Assembly (NCBI RefSeq): GCF_026151205.1
Contig: NC_087077.1
Location: forward strand, 15,040,983-15,104,982
Origin: Bolinopsis microptera
Lineage: Eukaryota; Ctenophora; Tentaculata; Lobata; Bolinopsidae
Reading direction: 5' to 3'
Length of the DNA stretch: 64,000 nt
Notes under the pieces: generated by a model
Databases searched by the model: none
What the model was told of the DNA's origin: nothing
The model's input: the letters and a program-made list of their open reading frames with translations, nothing else
Shown here: piece after piece, positions 13,301-28,300 of the stretch
Numbering within the stretch: the stretch's first letter is position 1
Layout: each line of letters starts with the position of its first letter
Translations under genes and position numbers: made by a program

Positions 13301-16300
13301 TTCTTAAATCATAGATCTTTATCTTGGCAAAAGATTTACTATTTACTTATATAGCTCAAAGTTTAAACGAATTTTATCTTACTAGACAAGAAAACAGAAC
13401 TAGAAAATGGAATGGTGTCCGAGAAAAAGTTGCTTGCAAAAGTTGTGAGAGCCTCCGAGAAAGCGAAAAAGGAATTTGAGGAGTTTGAAAAACGTGATCT
13501 AAAAGTTAGGGAAGATTTAAAGCACAACAAGGCGAAAATAAAGAAGTTGACTTCAAAAGTTGGAGGTGAAAAGAAAAAGGTAAGCATCTAACAGGGACCT
13601 AATTATCATTAAAATATCATTAAATTATTAAATAATCAATGTTAACTGATTTATCAAAGATCATTAGAATTACAATTTGCTTAAAACTGAACTTTAACAA
13701 TTGTCTCCACAGTTGGAGGAACTAGTAGACCTGCCTACTAAGAGTACTGACGAGCTGGAGCAACTTAGCGATAGACTACGTTGTCTTGATGAGGACAAAG
13801 TCAGGTATGTCAGCATCTTCATTTTGAATGATACTGGCTTTATCAATATAGGAATGTGTCATGTGAATATTGTGTGTCATGTGAATATTGTACTCAATAT
13901 GTACTGAATATTAATTCCACCTGTATTCTGCTATATATATCGTCCTCTAATCGCCCTCCCTAATTTAGAAAAGAAGCTGAGTTGGAGGCCCTGAAACAGG
14001 AGATCCAGCCGCAGATCAAGAAGATAAATGAGCAGAGAGAGGTTATCTCTGGTGAACTGATGGAGATAAAGAAAGTCGTCAACCAGTGGCAGTCCAAGGT
14101 TGGTTACGGATTAAGAATTTTAAGAAAATCCTCCAGCTGGCTTCATATTTGCCCTGAGGAGATTTTATGTCATTTGGTTGTTGGAGAATGAAAGTTGTTC
14201 TGTGTCCTGAATCGTTCTAACCTGGCAGGTAAACATAAGCCAATCGGAGATGGATCTGCTGACCCAGGAGAAAACGAAGAAAGAACAGCAGCTGGAGGAG
14301 GCGAGACAAAACATGGAGCGAGTCACTAAATCCTACAAGGGTTTGTTAATGTCGGGGAGGGAGTTGGGGGGGGGGGGGGGGGTTAACTCTCAACAATTAG
14401 GGCAGTGTTGTTGGTTAATCTGGATCTAACAATAGTTTTGTGAACACAACTCCGTATTCAGAGGAGACGGGTAAAGCTAAGGAGCTCCTGAAGACAGTTC
14501 CTCAGAACGAGAAGAGGGTTAACGAGCAACAAAACCAGCTAGATGAGCTGATCAAGGAGGAGAAGACGCTCTCTACCAGACTCGCTGATAACAAAACTAA
14601 GTTTAGTGAGGCTAAGTCTGCACTCAATGCTGCTTCTACCAGGTTAGCATATTGTTTTTTTGGAGCAGAAATTTAGGTTATAGTTTTCTGTGCCTTTTAT
14701 TTGGAGTCAGAACACAACAATTTTTGGATTGTTATTCACACATAAAATATTTACTTTAACATTGAATATAAAGCTATCCTACTATTGGCTGAAATAACAT
14801 AAACAAATACATAACCTATAATTAGTAACGACCGGCGACCTAATGATTGGATTTGAAATATAACGATCGACAAACGATGTTTTATAAAAATGTAAACACT
14901 CGTCACCCCAGGAGTAGACTCCTAGAAGGGTTGCTGCGAGAGAAAACAGCTGGCAGATTGCCAGGACTGTGTGGTCGTCTGGGAGACCTGGGGACTATAG
15001 GAGACAAGTACGACGTGGCCGTTTCTACAGCTTGTGGTGCTCTCAACAATATTGTGTGTGACAACATGGACACAGCCCAGGTTTGTGGCAGAGCAGTTGG
15101 ACAGCTAAATGGCTGTAGACTGTAGAGGTCTCCAATAGAGTTCTCTAATAGAGTTCTCTAATAGAGGTCTCTAATAGAGGTCTCTAATAGAGGTCTCTAA
15201 TACAGTTCTCTAATAGAGGTCTCTAATAGAGGTCTCTAATAGAGGTCTCTAATAGAGGTATCTAATAGAGGTCTCTAATAGAGGTCTCTAATAGAGTTCT
15301 CTAATAGAGTTCTCTAATAGAGGTCTCTAATAGAGGTCTCTAATAGAGGTCTGTAATAGAGGTCTCTAATAGAGTTCTCTAATAGAGGTCTCTAACAGAG
15401 GTCTCTAGAGTAGTGATTATCATCTAGCACATTTTTGAAAGATCTGTAAAATAAATAGCTTTAGAAGTGCAATATGATTCATGTTCATGGTATCGTTTAT
15501 TAATCCAAGGAGAGAAGTGCTCAATCGAAATTGTAGATGTCAAATCCTTTCCCAGCCATCCTTTCTTTGAAAAGTCTATTAAATAGGAAATGTTGTCGTT
15601 CATTGAAAGCTGTTTTGCTGGACCCAGTTTTCCCCTCTCTCATCAGACTTGTTACTGGTTTCTTCGAGGTCTTCTCCAACATCTGTAATGTACTTTCTGT
15701 TACTCATGATCTCTTTAAAACGTCCACGTACGCGTGATCGTATAGCATAAGGCGTCATAAGGATTATCACATTTCAAAGTATCTGTCTATCCTTTGCGAT
15801 CTTATTTATAAAGTCTTCATTTTTCAGTATTTGCATATTAACCTGTTTCATGTTTGAGAACTTGATCTTCTCCTTAATGTCCTCCACCTCCTCTTTAGTG
15901 GTAGTGTACCCCAGGAAGCCTGCTATGTTCTCTATTACCGTCTCCGGCTCTTGTAAGATGTCTGAACATTTGTTCGTGTGATCCTCGCAATGTTTGTGTT
16001 TGTCAATCGATTATTAAGGCAAGAAAATATACATATCTTAGTACGGATTTATTCGATGAATAGTCTTATACAACCAATATAGCAAATGTAGTAATATTTA
16101 TAGAATCACACAGGACCCTAATGAGCCGTGTAAACAGCCTAATACTAACCCTCGTAAGTAACGAAGAGGAAGTTGTCCCTGTGTCTCTGTTCCCAGTAAG
16201 GAAGCACAAAATCAAACCAGTCCCCATAGTCCACGAAACCTAATAACCACAACTCTACCCAGTCATCAAAAGTCTCGTAAACTGGCCCTGACAAATCAAA

Positions 16301-19300
16301 CGTTTAATATATAAGCTACACATGAGAGATGTTACCAGACAGATGTAGAATGTGTCCTTTATTAAGGTAGTTTTCGTTTAATCGGTCAGTCCACAAAATA
16401 AGGGAATTAAAAAACGTCTGTACTCACCAATATCTTTATAAAACTTATTGATTGTAGAACTTATAAAACTTTTAAAACGTTATCAAAAAACTTATAAAAC
16501 TTATAAAACTTATAAAACTTATAAAACTTATAAAACTTATAAAACTTATAAAACTTATAAAACTTATAAAACTTATAAAACTTATAAAACTTATAAAACT
16601 TATAAAACTTATAAAACTTATAAAACTTATAAAACTTATAAAACTTGATTGTACCAGTTCATACCCCGAGAGTCATTGTATTTTGCGTAACTTAAAGTTG
16701 CTTTTACGCTAACTATTTCAAATAGTGTCATTTATTACATATTATTTGTACCTGTCAAAACGTCAAGACTGAGAGTGAACTTGTAGTAAGATACGCAGGC
16801 ATCTTTAGGATCCCGGAGACAGAAAATGACCTTGTTCTGGATGGTTGAGTCGACACATGGTGGGACGAGGGAGAGAGGGAGGTGGGTTTTTAGGATTCGC
16901 TGTGTTGTAGCTGGAACGGAGTCCAACTTCGACTGTCAATGGAATTATTTTATTGTGATTCAAACACACTCGAATCAGTTTTTCTTGGGCAGGTCACTTT
17001 TTCGCGAAATTGGGTGATTCAGGGATACGAAAATGATTATGAATGGCAAATTGGTTCCTGCCGACCTGTTGGATAAGCTCGTAGAATGGCAGAACCATTG
17101 GGTCCTGCATGATTGTAGTCCGTCTTTCTGCTAACAGCTTCACTATGTACCCGCACAAATGTGTACCTGAGCAGGGACCTTGTGTCATTTTGTGTTTCAT
17201 TTTTCAGCTTTTTATTCAAATTATTATTACCATTTAGTCCGAACATTCAGCACATCTTTATTTTAAAAAGCCCAAGTAGAAAACAAGATGAGCTTCCATT
17301 TCACCGGGTATTACTTAAACACGATATCGTGAGGGTTACAAAATTACGAATGTAAAGAACTAAACACTCTACCAGATTTGGGGTAGGTGATTACAAGGAC
17401 ATCATTCTCCCTCAGTCTCGATCTACGGAGATCATCAATCCGGGTCTGATTTGCGAATACCGGCAAATGGTATTTGCCTCCGTCTATCTGTTTGGTATTA
17501 ATTTCAGACAGTGACGCAACCCCTTGTAAAATGTTAATCTTAGGATGAGAGTTAGACAATACTCAACTTTGATTGCGTATCCTACCTCTGCTGTATCCTA
17601 CTGTATCCTACTGTATCCTACTGTATCCTACTGTATCCTACTGTATCCTACTGTATCCTACTGTATCCTACTGTATCCTATTGTATCATACTGTATCCTA
17701 CCTCTGCGTGTAGAATTGGTCTGTCCAATGTGCGCTTGATGCTCTGATCGTAGCGGATACCTAGCTGCAGTTTGTAGATATTTCGTTAAATTCATGTTAT
17801 TGGTTAAAAGGGGTAACCCATATTAACATAATATGAAATGATTACATTCCACTAAGAACTTTGTCATCTAGTTCAAGGATAAGATTAACAAAACCTCGAC
17901 ATTATCAAAAGTGAGACTGACAAATAAACAAAAAGTTAAGGTTCAAACTCACTTTAGGATAGATAACTTTGCGTCTAAATGTATCATACTGTGACAGATA
18001 TTTGAACAAACGTTGCAACCAGCCGGACACTACCTTCTTCAGTAGCAATATCGGGTACAGTAGCAGCCAATACATCAGGAACAGTTATCTGAAATAGTAG
18101 CAATATCGGGTACAGTAGCAGCCAATACATCAGGAACAGTTATCTGAAATAGTAGCAATATCGGGTACAGTAGCAGCCAATACATCAGGAACAGTTATCT
18201 GAAATAGTAGCAATATCGGGTACAGTAGCAGCCAATACATCAGGAACAGTTATCTGAAATGAACGGTCCTCACCAATTCAGAGGCATTAGTCTCTAACAT
18301 TGGAATACGGTTTAAAAAGTGCTTGACCACGATAAAAGTGATCGATTAAGTGATTAGTAAAAAACATTTATCCTCAGAAAGCGCTTGAGTTCATCAAGAA
18401 AAACAACTTGGGGATCGCTACTTTCATAGCCCTGGACAAGATGGAATCGTACGCAAGAAAAGCAGAAAACAAGCTCGATACTCCTCCTAACTCACACAGG
18501 TAACTCACACTGATAAAGTATCATGTTATTTAACTACGGTATCATGTTATTTAACTACGGTATCATGTTATTTAACTGCGGTATCATGTTATTTAACTGC
18601 GGTATCATGGTATTTAACTGCGGTATCATGTTATTTAACTGCGGTATCATGTTATTTAACTGCGGTATCATGTTATTTAACTGCGGTATCATGTTATTTA
18701 ACTGCGGTATCATGGTATTTAACTGCGGTATCATGTTATTTAACTGCGGTATCATGTTATTTAACTGCGGTATCATGTTATTTAACTGCGGTATCATGTT
18801 ATTTAACTGCGGTATCATGTTATTTAACTGCGGTATCATGTTATTTAACTGCGGTATCATGGTATTTAACTGCGGTATCATGTTATTTAACTGCGGTATC
18901 ATGTTATTTAACTGCGGTATCATGTTATTTAACTGCGGTATCATGTTATTTAACTGCGGTATCATGTTATTTAACTGCGGTATCATGTTATTTAACTGCG
19001 GTATCATGTTATTTAACTGCGGTATCATGTTATTTAACTGCGGTATCATGTTATTTAACTGCGGTATCATGGTATTTAACTGCGGTATCATGTTATTTAA
19101 CTGCGGTATCATGTTATTTAACTGCGGTATCATGTTATTTAACTGCGGTATCATGTTATTTAACTGCGGTATCATGTTATTTAACTGCGGTATCATGTTA
19201 TTTAACTGCGGTATCATGTTATTTAACTGCGGTATCATGTTATTTAACTGCGGTATCATGGTATTTAACTGCGGTATCATGTTATTTAACTGCGGTATCA

Positions 19301-22300
19301 TGTTATTTAACTGCGGTATCATGTTATTTAACTGCGGTATCATGGTATTTAACTGCGGTATCATGTTATTTAACTGCGGTATCATGGTATTTAACTGCGG
19401 TATCATGTTATTTAACTGCGGTATCATGTTATTTAACTGCGGTATCATGGTATTTAACTGCGGTATCATGTTATTTAACTGCGGTATCATGTTATTTAAC
19501 TGCGGTATCATGTTATTTAACTGCGGTATCATGTTATTTAACTGCGGTATCATGTTATTTAACTGCGGTATCATGTTATTTAACTGCGGTATCATGGTAT
19601 TTAACTGCGGTATCATGTTATTTAACTGCGGTATCATGTTATTTAACTGCGGTATCATGTTATTTAACTGCGGTATCATGTTATTTAACTGCGGTATCAT
19701 GTTATTTAACTGCGGTATCATGTTATTTAACTGCGGTATCATGTTATTTAACTGCGGTATCATGTTATTTAACTGCGGTATCATGTTATTTAACTGCGGT
19801 ATCATGTTATTTAACTGCGGTATCATGGTATTTAACTGCGGTATCATGTTATTTAACTGCGGTATCATGGTATTTAACTGCGGTATCATGTTATTTAACT
19901 GCGGTATCATGTTATTTAACTGCGGTATCATGGTATTTAACTGCGGTATCATGTTATTTAACTGCGGTATCATGTTATTTAACTGCGGTATCATGTTATT
20001 TAACTGCGGTATCATGTTATTTAACTGCGGTATCATGTTATTTAACTGCGGTATCATGTTATTTAACTGCGGTATCATGGTATTTAACTGCGGTATCATG
20101 TTATTTAACTGCGGTATCATGTTATTTAACTGCGGTATCATGTTATTTAACTGCGGTATCATGTTATTTAACTGCGGTATCATGTTATTTAACTGCGGTA
20201 TCATGTTATTTAACTGCGGTATCATGTATTTATGCGCATTGCAAAATGGTACCGCACAATATGCGGAACATGCGGCATTAAGATGCAAACTTGATAACTT
20301 ACAGTCATGGTAACAAGAAGGGTCATGGTTACAGCTGGTACAAGAAGTATACAATAACGGACACTAGCATGGTAAGCTGGTACAAGAAGTATACAATAAC
20401 GGACACTAGTATACCCTAAACTGACACTTTTTATACACTAACATGCACTTTAGAGGACTCCGCACATGTTAGAGAGACGTGTCATGTGATGAGGCTGATA
20501 ATAATATAACTAGTTATAACTATAACTAGTTAGCTGCACTGTTAGTGTACTGTAGCGTTAGTACTGTGTTAGTGTTAGTGGTATCAGTACCGGGTCTTGG
20601 TTTGTGCTTTAACAGTTATTAGAATATTCGCACATATATCCACACTATTTACATTACACGTACAACGTGATATCATTAGCAGTGCAGTGCAACACCAACT
20701 ACACCGATCAATTGCCAATAATATAACTGTTAGTACTGTGTTAGTGGTATCAGTACCGGGTCTTTGTTTGTGCTGTTTAAATATTATCACTTTTAACTGT
20801 TGGTAGCCAGTTTGGTGGCTGGAGCTGTAATTATGCTATCAGTACAGTTTAGGTGGAGGCTCATGAGATATCAACTAGCTGGTAACTTAGTGACAACTAG
20901 ATTTTAACAGTGGGACTACCCGGACTAGCCCCTAACTGTACATTCGACAACCTATGCTATAGTTTTTCTGGTGCTAAATCAAGACCATATAGTTACGTAG
21001 AGCACTTACGGGCCATATTCTGAGTTGATTTTAGATAACCGGTCCAGAGTTGGAAGTTCAACCAACCAAACTGTTCCCCAGTCCCCTTAACCTCCTAACT
21101 TCGCCCTATTAACCTCTTAACCAACCCCTCTTAACCTCTTAACCTCCCCTCTTAACCGCTGAACCTCGCCCTCTTAACCTCTTAACCTCCCCCTCTCTTC
21201 AGGTTATACGACCTGATAAAGCAGCGAGATGGTACCAGGTACAGTGGAGCGTTCTACTACGCTCTCAGAGACACCCTGGTTGCTCCCAACACTGATCTGG
21301 CTAAGAAGATTGCGTACGGCAAGACTAAGAGATGGAGGGTCGTCACTTTGGACGGGGTTATGATCGATATCTCAGGTATGGTTAAATTTGTGTTCTGAAA
21401 CAGGTATTTGTCGGCTTTTGTCAACGACGTTATACAGACTTTACATAATTGTTGTGGTTGAAAAGTGACCATATGAGATACAAGAGAAACGCCATCGTAG
21501 GACACGATATAATTTTAGGATGCGATACAATTTTTAAACCTCTGTGAAGTGTAAGTGTATTATACCCTGATAATGGTTATTAGTGGTTATATTAGTGGTT
21601 ATATTAGTGGTTATTAGTGGTTATGTTTGTTGTTTTATCCTGATAGGTACTATGGCTGGTGGGGGTAACTCAGTGATCAAAGGGCTTATGAGCAAGGTGA
21701 CCTGTGACATTGACCCAAAAGAGGTCGACAAAATGAGTGATGAAATCAACAGTGATCAGAGGAGGGTGAGTAACTTTCTAGTTCTTAAAATTGCGAGAAC
21801 ATTCGTAAGACATTATTGGTTGTTCATTTCATTTAAATCTAATTTTCTCCCTATGAAGTTGAGATAACCTATTAAGTTTAACTTGAGATTACTATTATGG
21901 TCATCTCATCATCTGATTATAAGATATCTATATGGTGGCCCCTGTATACTGTATAGCACTTTTATCAAGTGTTACCTTACACTACAGCTATATGGTGGCC
22001 CCTGTATACTGTATAGCACTTTGATCAAGTGTTACCTTAATACTACAGCTATATGGTGGCCCCTGTATACTGTATAGCACTTTGATCAAGTGTTACCTTA
22101 CACTACAGCTATATGGTGGCCCCTGTATACTGTATAGCACTTTGATCAAGTGTTACCTTACACTACAGCTATATGGTGGCCCCTGTATACTGTATAGCAC
22201 TTTTATCAAGTGTTACCTTACACTACAGCTATATGGTGGCCCCTGTATACTGTATAGCACTTTTATCAAGTGTTACCTTATACTACAGCTATATGGTGGC

Positions 22301-25300
22301 CCCTGTATACTGTATAGCACTTTTATCAAGTGTTACCTTAATACTACAGCTATATGGTGGCCCCTGTATACTGTATAGCACTTTTATCAAGTGTTACCTT
22401 ACACTACAGCTATATGGTGGCCCCTGTATACTGTATAGCACTTTTATCAAGTGTTACCTTACACTACAGCTATATGGTGGCCCCTGTATACTGTATAGCA
22501 CTTTTATCAAGTGTTACCTTACACTACAGCTATATGGTGGCCTCTGTATACTGTATAGCACTTTTATCAAGTGTTACCTTACACTACAGCTATATGGTGG
22601 CCCCTGTATACTGTATAGCACTTTGATCAAGTGTTACCTTACACTACAGCTATATGGTGGCCCCTGTATACTGTATAGCACTTTTATCAAGTGTTACCTT
22701 ACACTACAGCTATATGGTGGCCCCTGTATACTGTATAGCACTTTTATCAAGTGTTACCTTAATACTACAGCTATATGGTGGCCCCTGTATACTGTATAGC
22801 ACTTTTATCAAGTGTTACCTTAATACTACAGCTATATGGTGGCCCCTGTATACTGTATAGCACTTTTATCAAGTGTTACCTTACACTACAGCTATATGGT
22901 GGCCCCTGTATACTGTATAGCACTTTTATCAAGTGTTACCTTACACTACAGCTATATGGTGGCCCCTGTATACTGTATAGCACTTTGATCAAGTGTTACC
23001 TTAATACTACAGCTATATGGTGACCCCTGTATACTGTATAGCACTTTTATCAAGTGTTACCTTATACTACAGCTATATGGTGGCCCCTGTATACTGTATA
23101 GCACTTTTATCAAGTGTTACCTTATACTACAGCTATATGGTGGCCCCTGTATACTGTATAGCACTTTTATCAAGTGTTACCTTATACTACAGCTATATGG
23201 TGGCCCCTGTATACTGTATAGCACTTTTATCAAGTGTTACCTTATACTACAGCTATATGGTGGCCCCTGTATACTGTATAGCACTTTTATCAAGTGTTAC
23301 CTTACACTACAGCTATATGGTGGCCCCTGTATACTGTATAGCACTTTTATCAAGTGTTACCTTAATACTACAGCTATATGGTGGCCCCTGTATACTGTAT
23401 AGCACTTTTATCAAGTGTTACCTTACACTACAGCTATATGGTGGCCCCTGTATACTGTATAGCACTTTTATCAAGTGTTACCTTACACTACAGCTATATG
23501 GTGGCCCCTGTATACTGTATAGCACTTTGATCAAGTGTTACCTTAATACTACAGCTATATGGTGGCCCCTGTATACTGTATAGCACTTTGATCAAGTGTT
23601 ACCTTACACTACAACTGTATGGTGGCCCCTGTATACTGTATAGCACTTTGATCAAGTGTTACCTTACACTACAGCTATATGGTGGCCCCTGTATACTGTA
23701 TAGCACTTTGATCAAGTGTTACCTTACACTACAACTATATGGTGGCCCCTGTATACTGTATAGCACTGATAAAGTGTTACCTTAATACTACAGCTATATG
23801 GTGGCCCCTGTATACTGTATAGCACTTTGATCAAGTGTTACCTTACACTACAGCTATATGGTGACCCCTGTATACTGTATAGCACTGATAAAGTGTTACC
23901 TTAATACTACAGCTATATGGTGGCCCCTGTATACTGTATAGCACTTTTATCAAGTGTTACCTTACACTACAGCTATATGGTGGCCCCTTTATACTGTATA
24001 GCACTTTTATCAAGTGTTACCTTATACTACAGCTATATGGTGGCCCCTGTATACTGTATAGCACTTTGATCAAGTGTTACCTTAATACTACAGCTATATG
24101 GTGGCCCCTGTATACTGTATAGCACTTTTATCAAGTGTTACCTTACACTACAGCTATATGGTGGCCCCTGTATACTGTATAGCACTTTTATCAAGTGTTA
24201 CCTTACACTACAGCTATATGGTGGCCCCTGTATACTGTATAGCACTTTGATCAAGTGTTACCTTACACTACAGCTATATGGTGGCCCCTGTATACTGTAT
24301 AGCACTTTTATCAAGTGTTACCTTAATACTACAGCTTGAAGAAATCGGACCGAACAAGACGAAGTTAGAACACGAAGTAAGGGGTCTACTCAAGACATTG
24401 TCCGCTGACAAGTTCACGAAACAAAAGAGCGAACAAGCAATCAAGGTAAATTATAGAATCATTCAATGTTAATTGAGATTTGAGACACGGTTAATCGAGG
24501 TTGACCATTATAAAAACGAAGGAATGGTCGAGAGTTGGTCTTATCATTTTATGAGCGTAGGGTTGTGGCCGGCGCTAGACTCGTTCCTGGTTTGTTCAAG
24601 TCTCGTTTTAACGATAATTTCAGGAGTTACTCATTGCACCCATCACAATAAGACGGTAATTTTACTCACGTTTCTAGATTATATAACCTAATATCTCCAT
24701 TGTTTTATAAAACAATACGCGTGATGCATCTCAGTAAAATCATTGTCTTTTCGGTAGATCCTGAGTCTCACTACTCAACAAAGGATTAAACATTTCAGAG
24801 TTACATGAAGCAACAAAGTAGTCTTCAAAAAGAGATCCCTCTTTTACAAGAACAGTTAAAAGCTATTGTTCCTGACGAGAATAAGATCGATGAAATACAG
24901 AAGAAGATAAACGGGCACCAGTCGAAGTTAGATGAAGTTTCCCTGAAGGCTCAGAAAAAAGATGATTTGATCAAGAAGTGCGACAAGGATCTGAAGGATC
25001 TACATAGCAAGAAGTTAAAACCTCACCAGGATTCCGCGAAGAAGACAGACACTGAAATTGACAGTGTCCATGATCAAATGACCAAGATTAAAGTTGCTCT
25101 TAAAGGTGTGGCCTTCAAAACATTATCACTTTTTCCGGCTTTGCATTCCTTTTGGTGCCGACTTGGTGTTGAAAATGATATGTTTTTAAATCCATCGAGA
25201 TAATTGAATGTGGTGCGAAAGTCTACAATCCATCCTTTGAAAATCTATTTATCTCATTTAAGTTTATCGAATGTTGTGCGAAAGTCTACAATCCGCCTTT

Positions 25301-28300
25301 GAAATTTATAAAACATTTGTAAGTTTATCGTAATATTAATAAAGTCTTTAAAACTTAAGACTGTTAAGTCTGCAATCCACCAATTAATATTACATTCAAC
25401 TCAAATGATCTAATGTAAATAACGTAACCCTGGTCACTAGGACTAACACGAAACAAGGAGAAACTGGAGAAGTCAATATCTGAAATAGAGGCTGAGCTGT
25501 CAGAGGCTCAGACTCACACGGAGGAGCTGAAGACGGAGTTCCAGAAGATTGAGGAGCAGGCGGAGGTGGTGGTGGAGAAGGACAACATGTGTCAGGTACC
25601 AGCTATGATGTTTAATTGTTCTTAATTAGTTAATTTGGGTAATTTGGAGGTAAGGTATGGCTTATAATAACTTGATATTATTATCTTGTGAAGAATTTTG
25701 GTGATTCAAAAAGGTGTCATTTTTGCTCATTTATTCAGAATTAAAATGAGAAAGTGCTGTTTGTACAATGTACAACCAAAACAAATCGTTCGACAGACTT
25801 CTGTCACAACCAACTACAAAAGTACGTAGCATAAAGTTACCTGATCAACCCAAACCACTTAATTAAATTCCTAATTAATCAGGAGAAAATGAAGGAGCAA
25901 GATGCTAAGATGGAAGGACTAAAAGCAGAGCTTGCTGGTCTGGAGAGCAGTCTAGAAGCTCACGAACAGAAAACAGTTGATTACAGGCACGCTATTGATA
26001 AATACGATGGAGTGATTAAAGAAAACGGATCTAAAATCAGGCATTGGAAGAAAGAGGTACGTTATGACATGATATTAATATAATTTATGTGATTTGCTCC
26101 CATACTTTATCGGTGGCTTCCATTATAGGCGATTGGTAACAGTCGCTTTCAAAGCTTTTACTTGGCTATCTTCCCAGTTTTGTTCCTTATAGTCCCAGTT
26201 TTGTTCCTTATAGTCCCAGTTTTGTTCCTTATAGTCCCAGTTTTGTTCCTTATAGTCCCAGTTTTGTTCCTTATAGTCCCAGTTTTGTTCCTTATAGTCC
26301 CAGTTTTGATCCTTATAGTCCCAGTTTTGTTCCTTATAGTCCCAGTTTTGTTCCTTATAGTCCCAGTTTTGTTCCTTATAGTCCCAGGTTTGATCCTTAT
26401 AGTCCCAGTTTTGTTCCTTATAGTCCCAGTTTTGTTCCTTATAGTCCCAGTTTTGATCCTTATAGTCCCAGTTTTGTTCCTTATAGTCCCAGTTTTGTTC
26501 CTTATAGTCCCAGTTTTGTTCCTTATAGTCCCAGTTTTGTTCCTTATAGTCCCAGTTTTGTTCCTTATAGTCCCAGTTTTGTTCCTTATAGTCCCAGTTT
26601 TGTTCCTTATAGTCCCAGTTTTGTTCCTTATAGTCCCAGTTTTGTTCCTTATAGTCCCAGGTTTGATCCTTATAGTCCCAGTTTTGTTCCTTATAGTCCC
26701 AGTTTTGATCCTTATAGTCCCAGTTTTGATCCTTATAGTCCCAGGTTTGATCCTTATAGTCCCAGTTTTGTTCCTTATAGTCCCAGTTTTGTTCCTTATA
26801 GTCCCAGTTTTGTTCCTTATAGTCCCAGTTTTGTTCCTTATAGTCCCAGTTTTGATCCTTATAGTCCCAGTTTTGATCCTTATAGTCCCAGGTTTGATCC
26901 TTATAGTCCCAGTTTTGTTCCTTATAGTCCCAGTTTTGATCCTTATAGTCCCAGGTTTGATCCTTATAGTCCCAGGTTTGATCCTTATAGTCCCAGGTTT
27001 GATCCTTATAGTCCCAGGTTTGATCCTTATAGTCCCAGTTTTGATCCTTATAGTCCCAGGTTTGATCCTTATAGTCCCAGGCCAGGTTTGATCCTTATAG
27101 TCCCAGGCCAGGTTTGATCCTTATAGTCCCAGGTTTGATCCTTATAGTCCCAGTTTTGATCCTTATAGTCCCAGGTTTGATCCTTATAGTCCCAGGTTTG
27201 ATCCTTATAGTCCCAGGTTTGATCCTTATAGTCCCAGTTTTGTTCCTTATAGTAGTAACACTAAACAACATTCCAGATGAGCAAACACGCATTACAAAAC
27301 ATCCCCGGAGAACCCGACCTGGAGCCCCTGAAAACTCTTGAAGCTGTGGAGCTGGAGAATGTAGACGCTAAGGGGTTGGAGTACGAGATAGCGGTGCTGG
27401 AGGAAGCTCTGAAACAGAAACAACCAAACATGGCCGTTATCAAGGAATATCTGTTAAAAGTAAGCCACCTACTTAACTCTAGAAAATTATTTCAGTTCAG
27501 GTTATTGCTCAATATTATGTAGGCTCCACTAAGTGCTCCTTTCGATTTAAATATTTTCACATTACTTACCGATTACTCAGCAGTTCTCTGAATAGTAACG
27601 GTAACTAAATGGGGGTTAGCAAAATGGCTGCAGCTGAATAGAGAACGCTGCCAGATAATATAGCATTGTAACGCAGGTTCTTACTACGTTGATTTGTTCA
27701 ATAGTATTATATCTAGAATTTAGTGCGTGGACTGTGAGGTACTCTACTGAGGAGTGTTGGGGGCCGGGGGGGTTGTAGTTGTCGTTAAAAGATGTCGTAT
27801 TAGGGCTTAATCGATTGATTTCTTAAACAGAGTTTTTCTACGTATTCTCAGAAACGACTAATGCTACACAATCATGTATTCGGTTTTTAATGTTTACCAG
27901 CAACTCTCCAGCCCCCCCCCCCTCCCCACTGCGCTACTCAAATGGGCATGATCCAAGATTCGGACACTACTGTATTTGATTCATGGCAAGAAGTAGTGTT
28001 CTGTAGTATAATGTGCCTTAAATGTACTTTGTAGCCGAGAAATACTTGCTCTATAGACACACTCAATTAAATGTAATATCACCCGACAAAATCGAAGTAA
28101 AATAGTATTACCGATCAGTTAGGTTACTCAGAAGGTAGAATATGACTCTACATATCGTACCCAGTGTCTGTACCGAGAGAATCGGACTTTATTCAACAAA
28201 AACGCAGGGGGAGGGGGTCGTCGCTCACTATTTGCGTGGGAAAATGTTTACTTGGGTAGTGTCGCGTCTCGTCACGTCTCGCTTCAATTGTATACATCTT

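Noticed and set aside
18523-20354. Open frames of nearly 600 codons on both strands
   Set aside because: They exist only because a 21-bp stop-free unit is repeated; both strands are open at once, and the stretch lies in an SMC4 intron.
21925-24334. CRISPR-like regular repeats
   Set aside because: There are no unique spacers; units follow each other directly, and the setting is a eukaryotic intron.
26162-27091. 309-codon hydrophobic frame resembling a membrane protein
   Set aside because: Product of the 21-bp intronic array; heptad repeat with no unique sequence.
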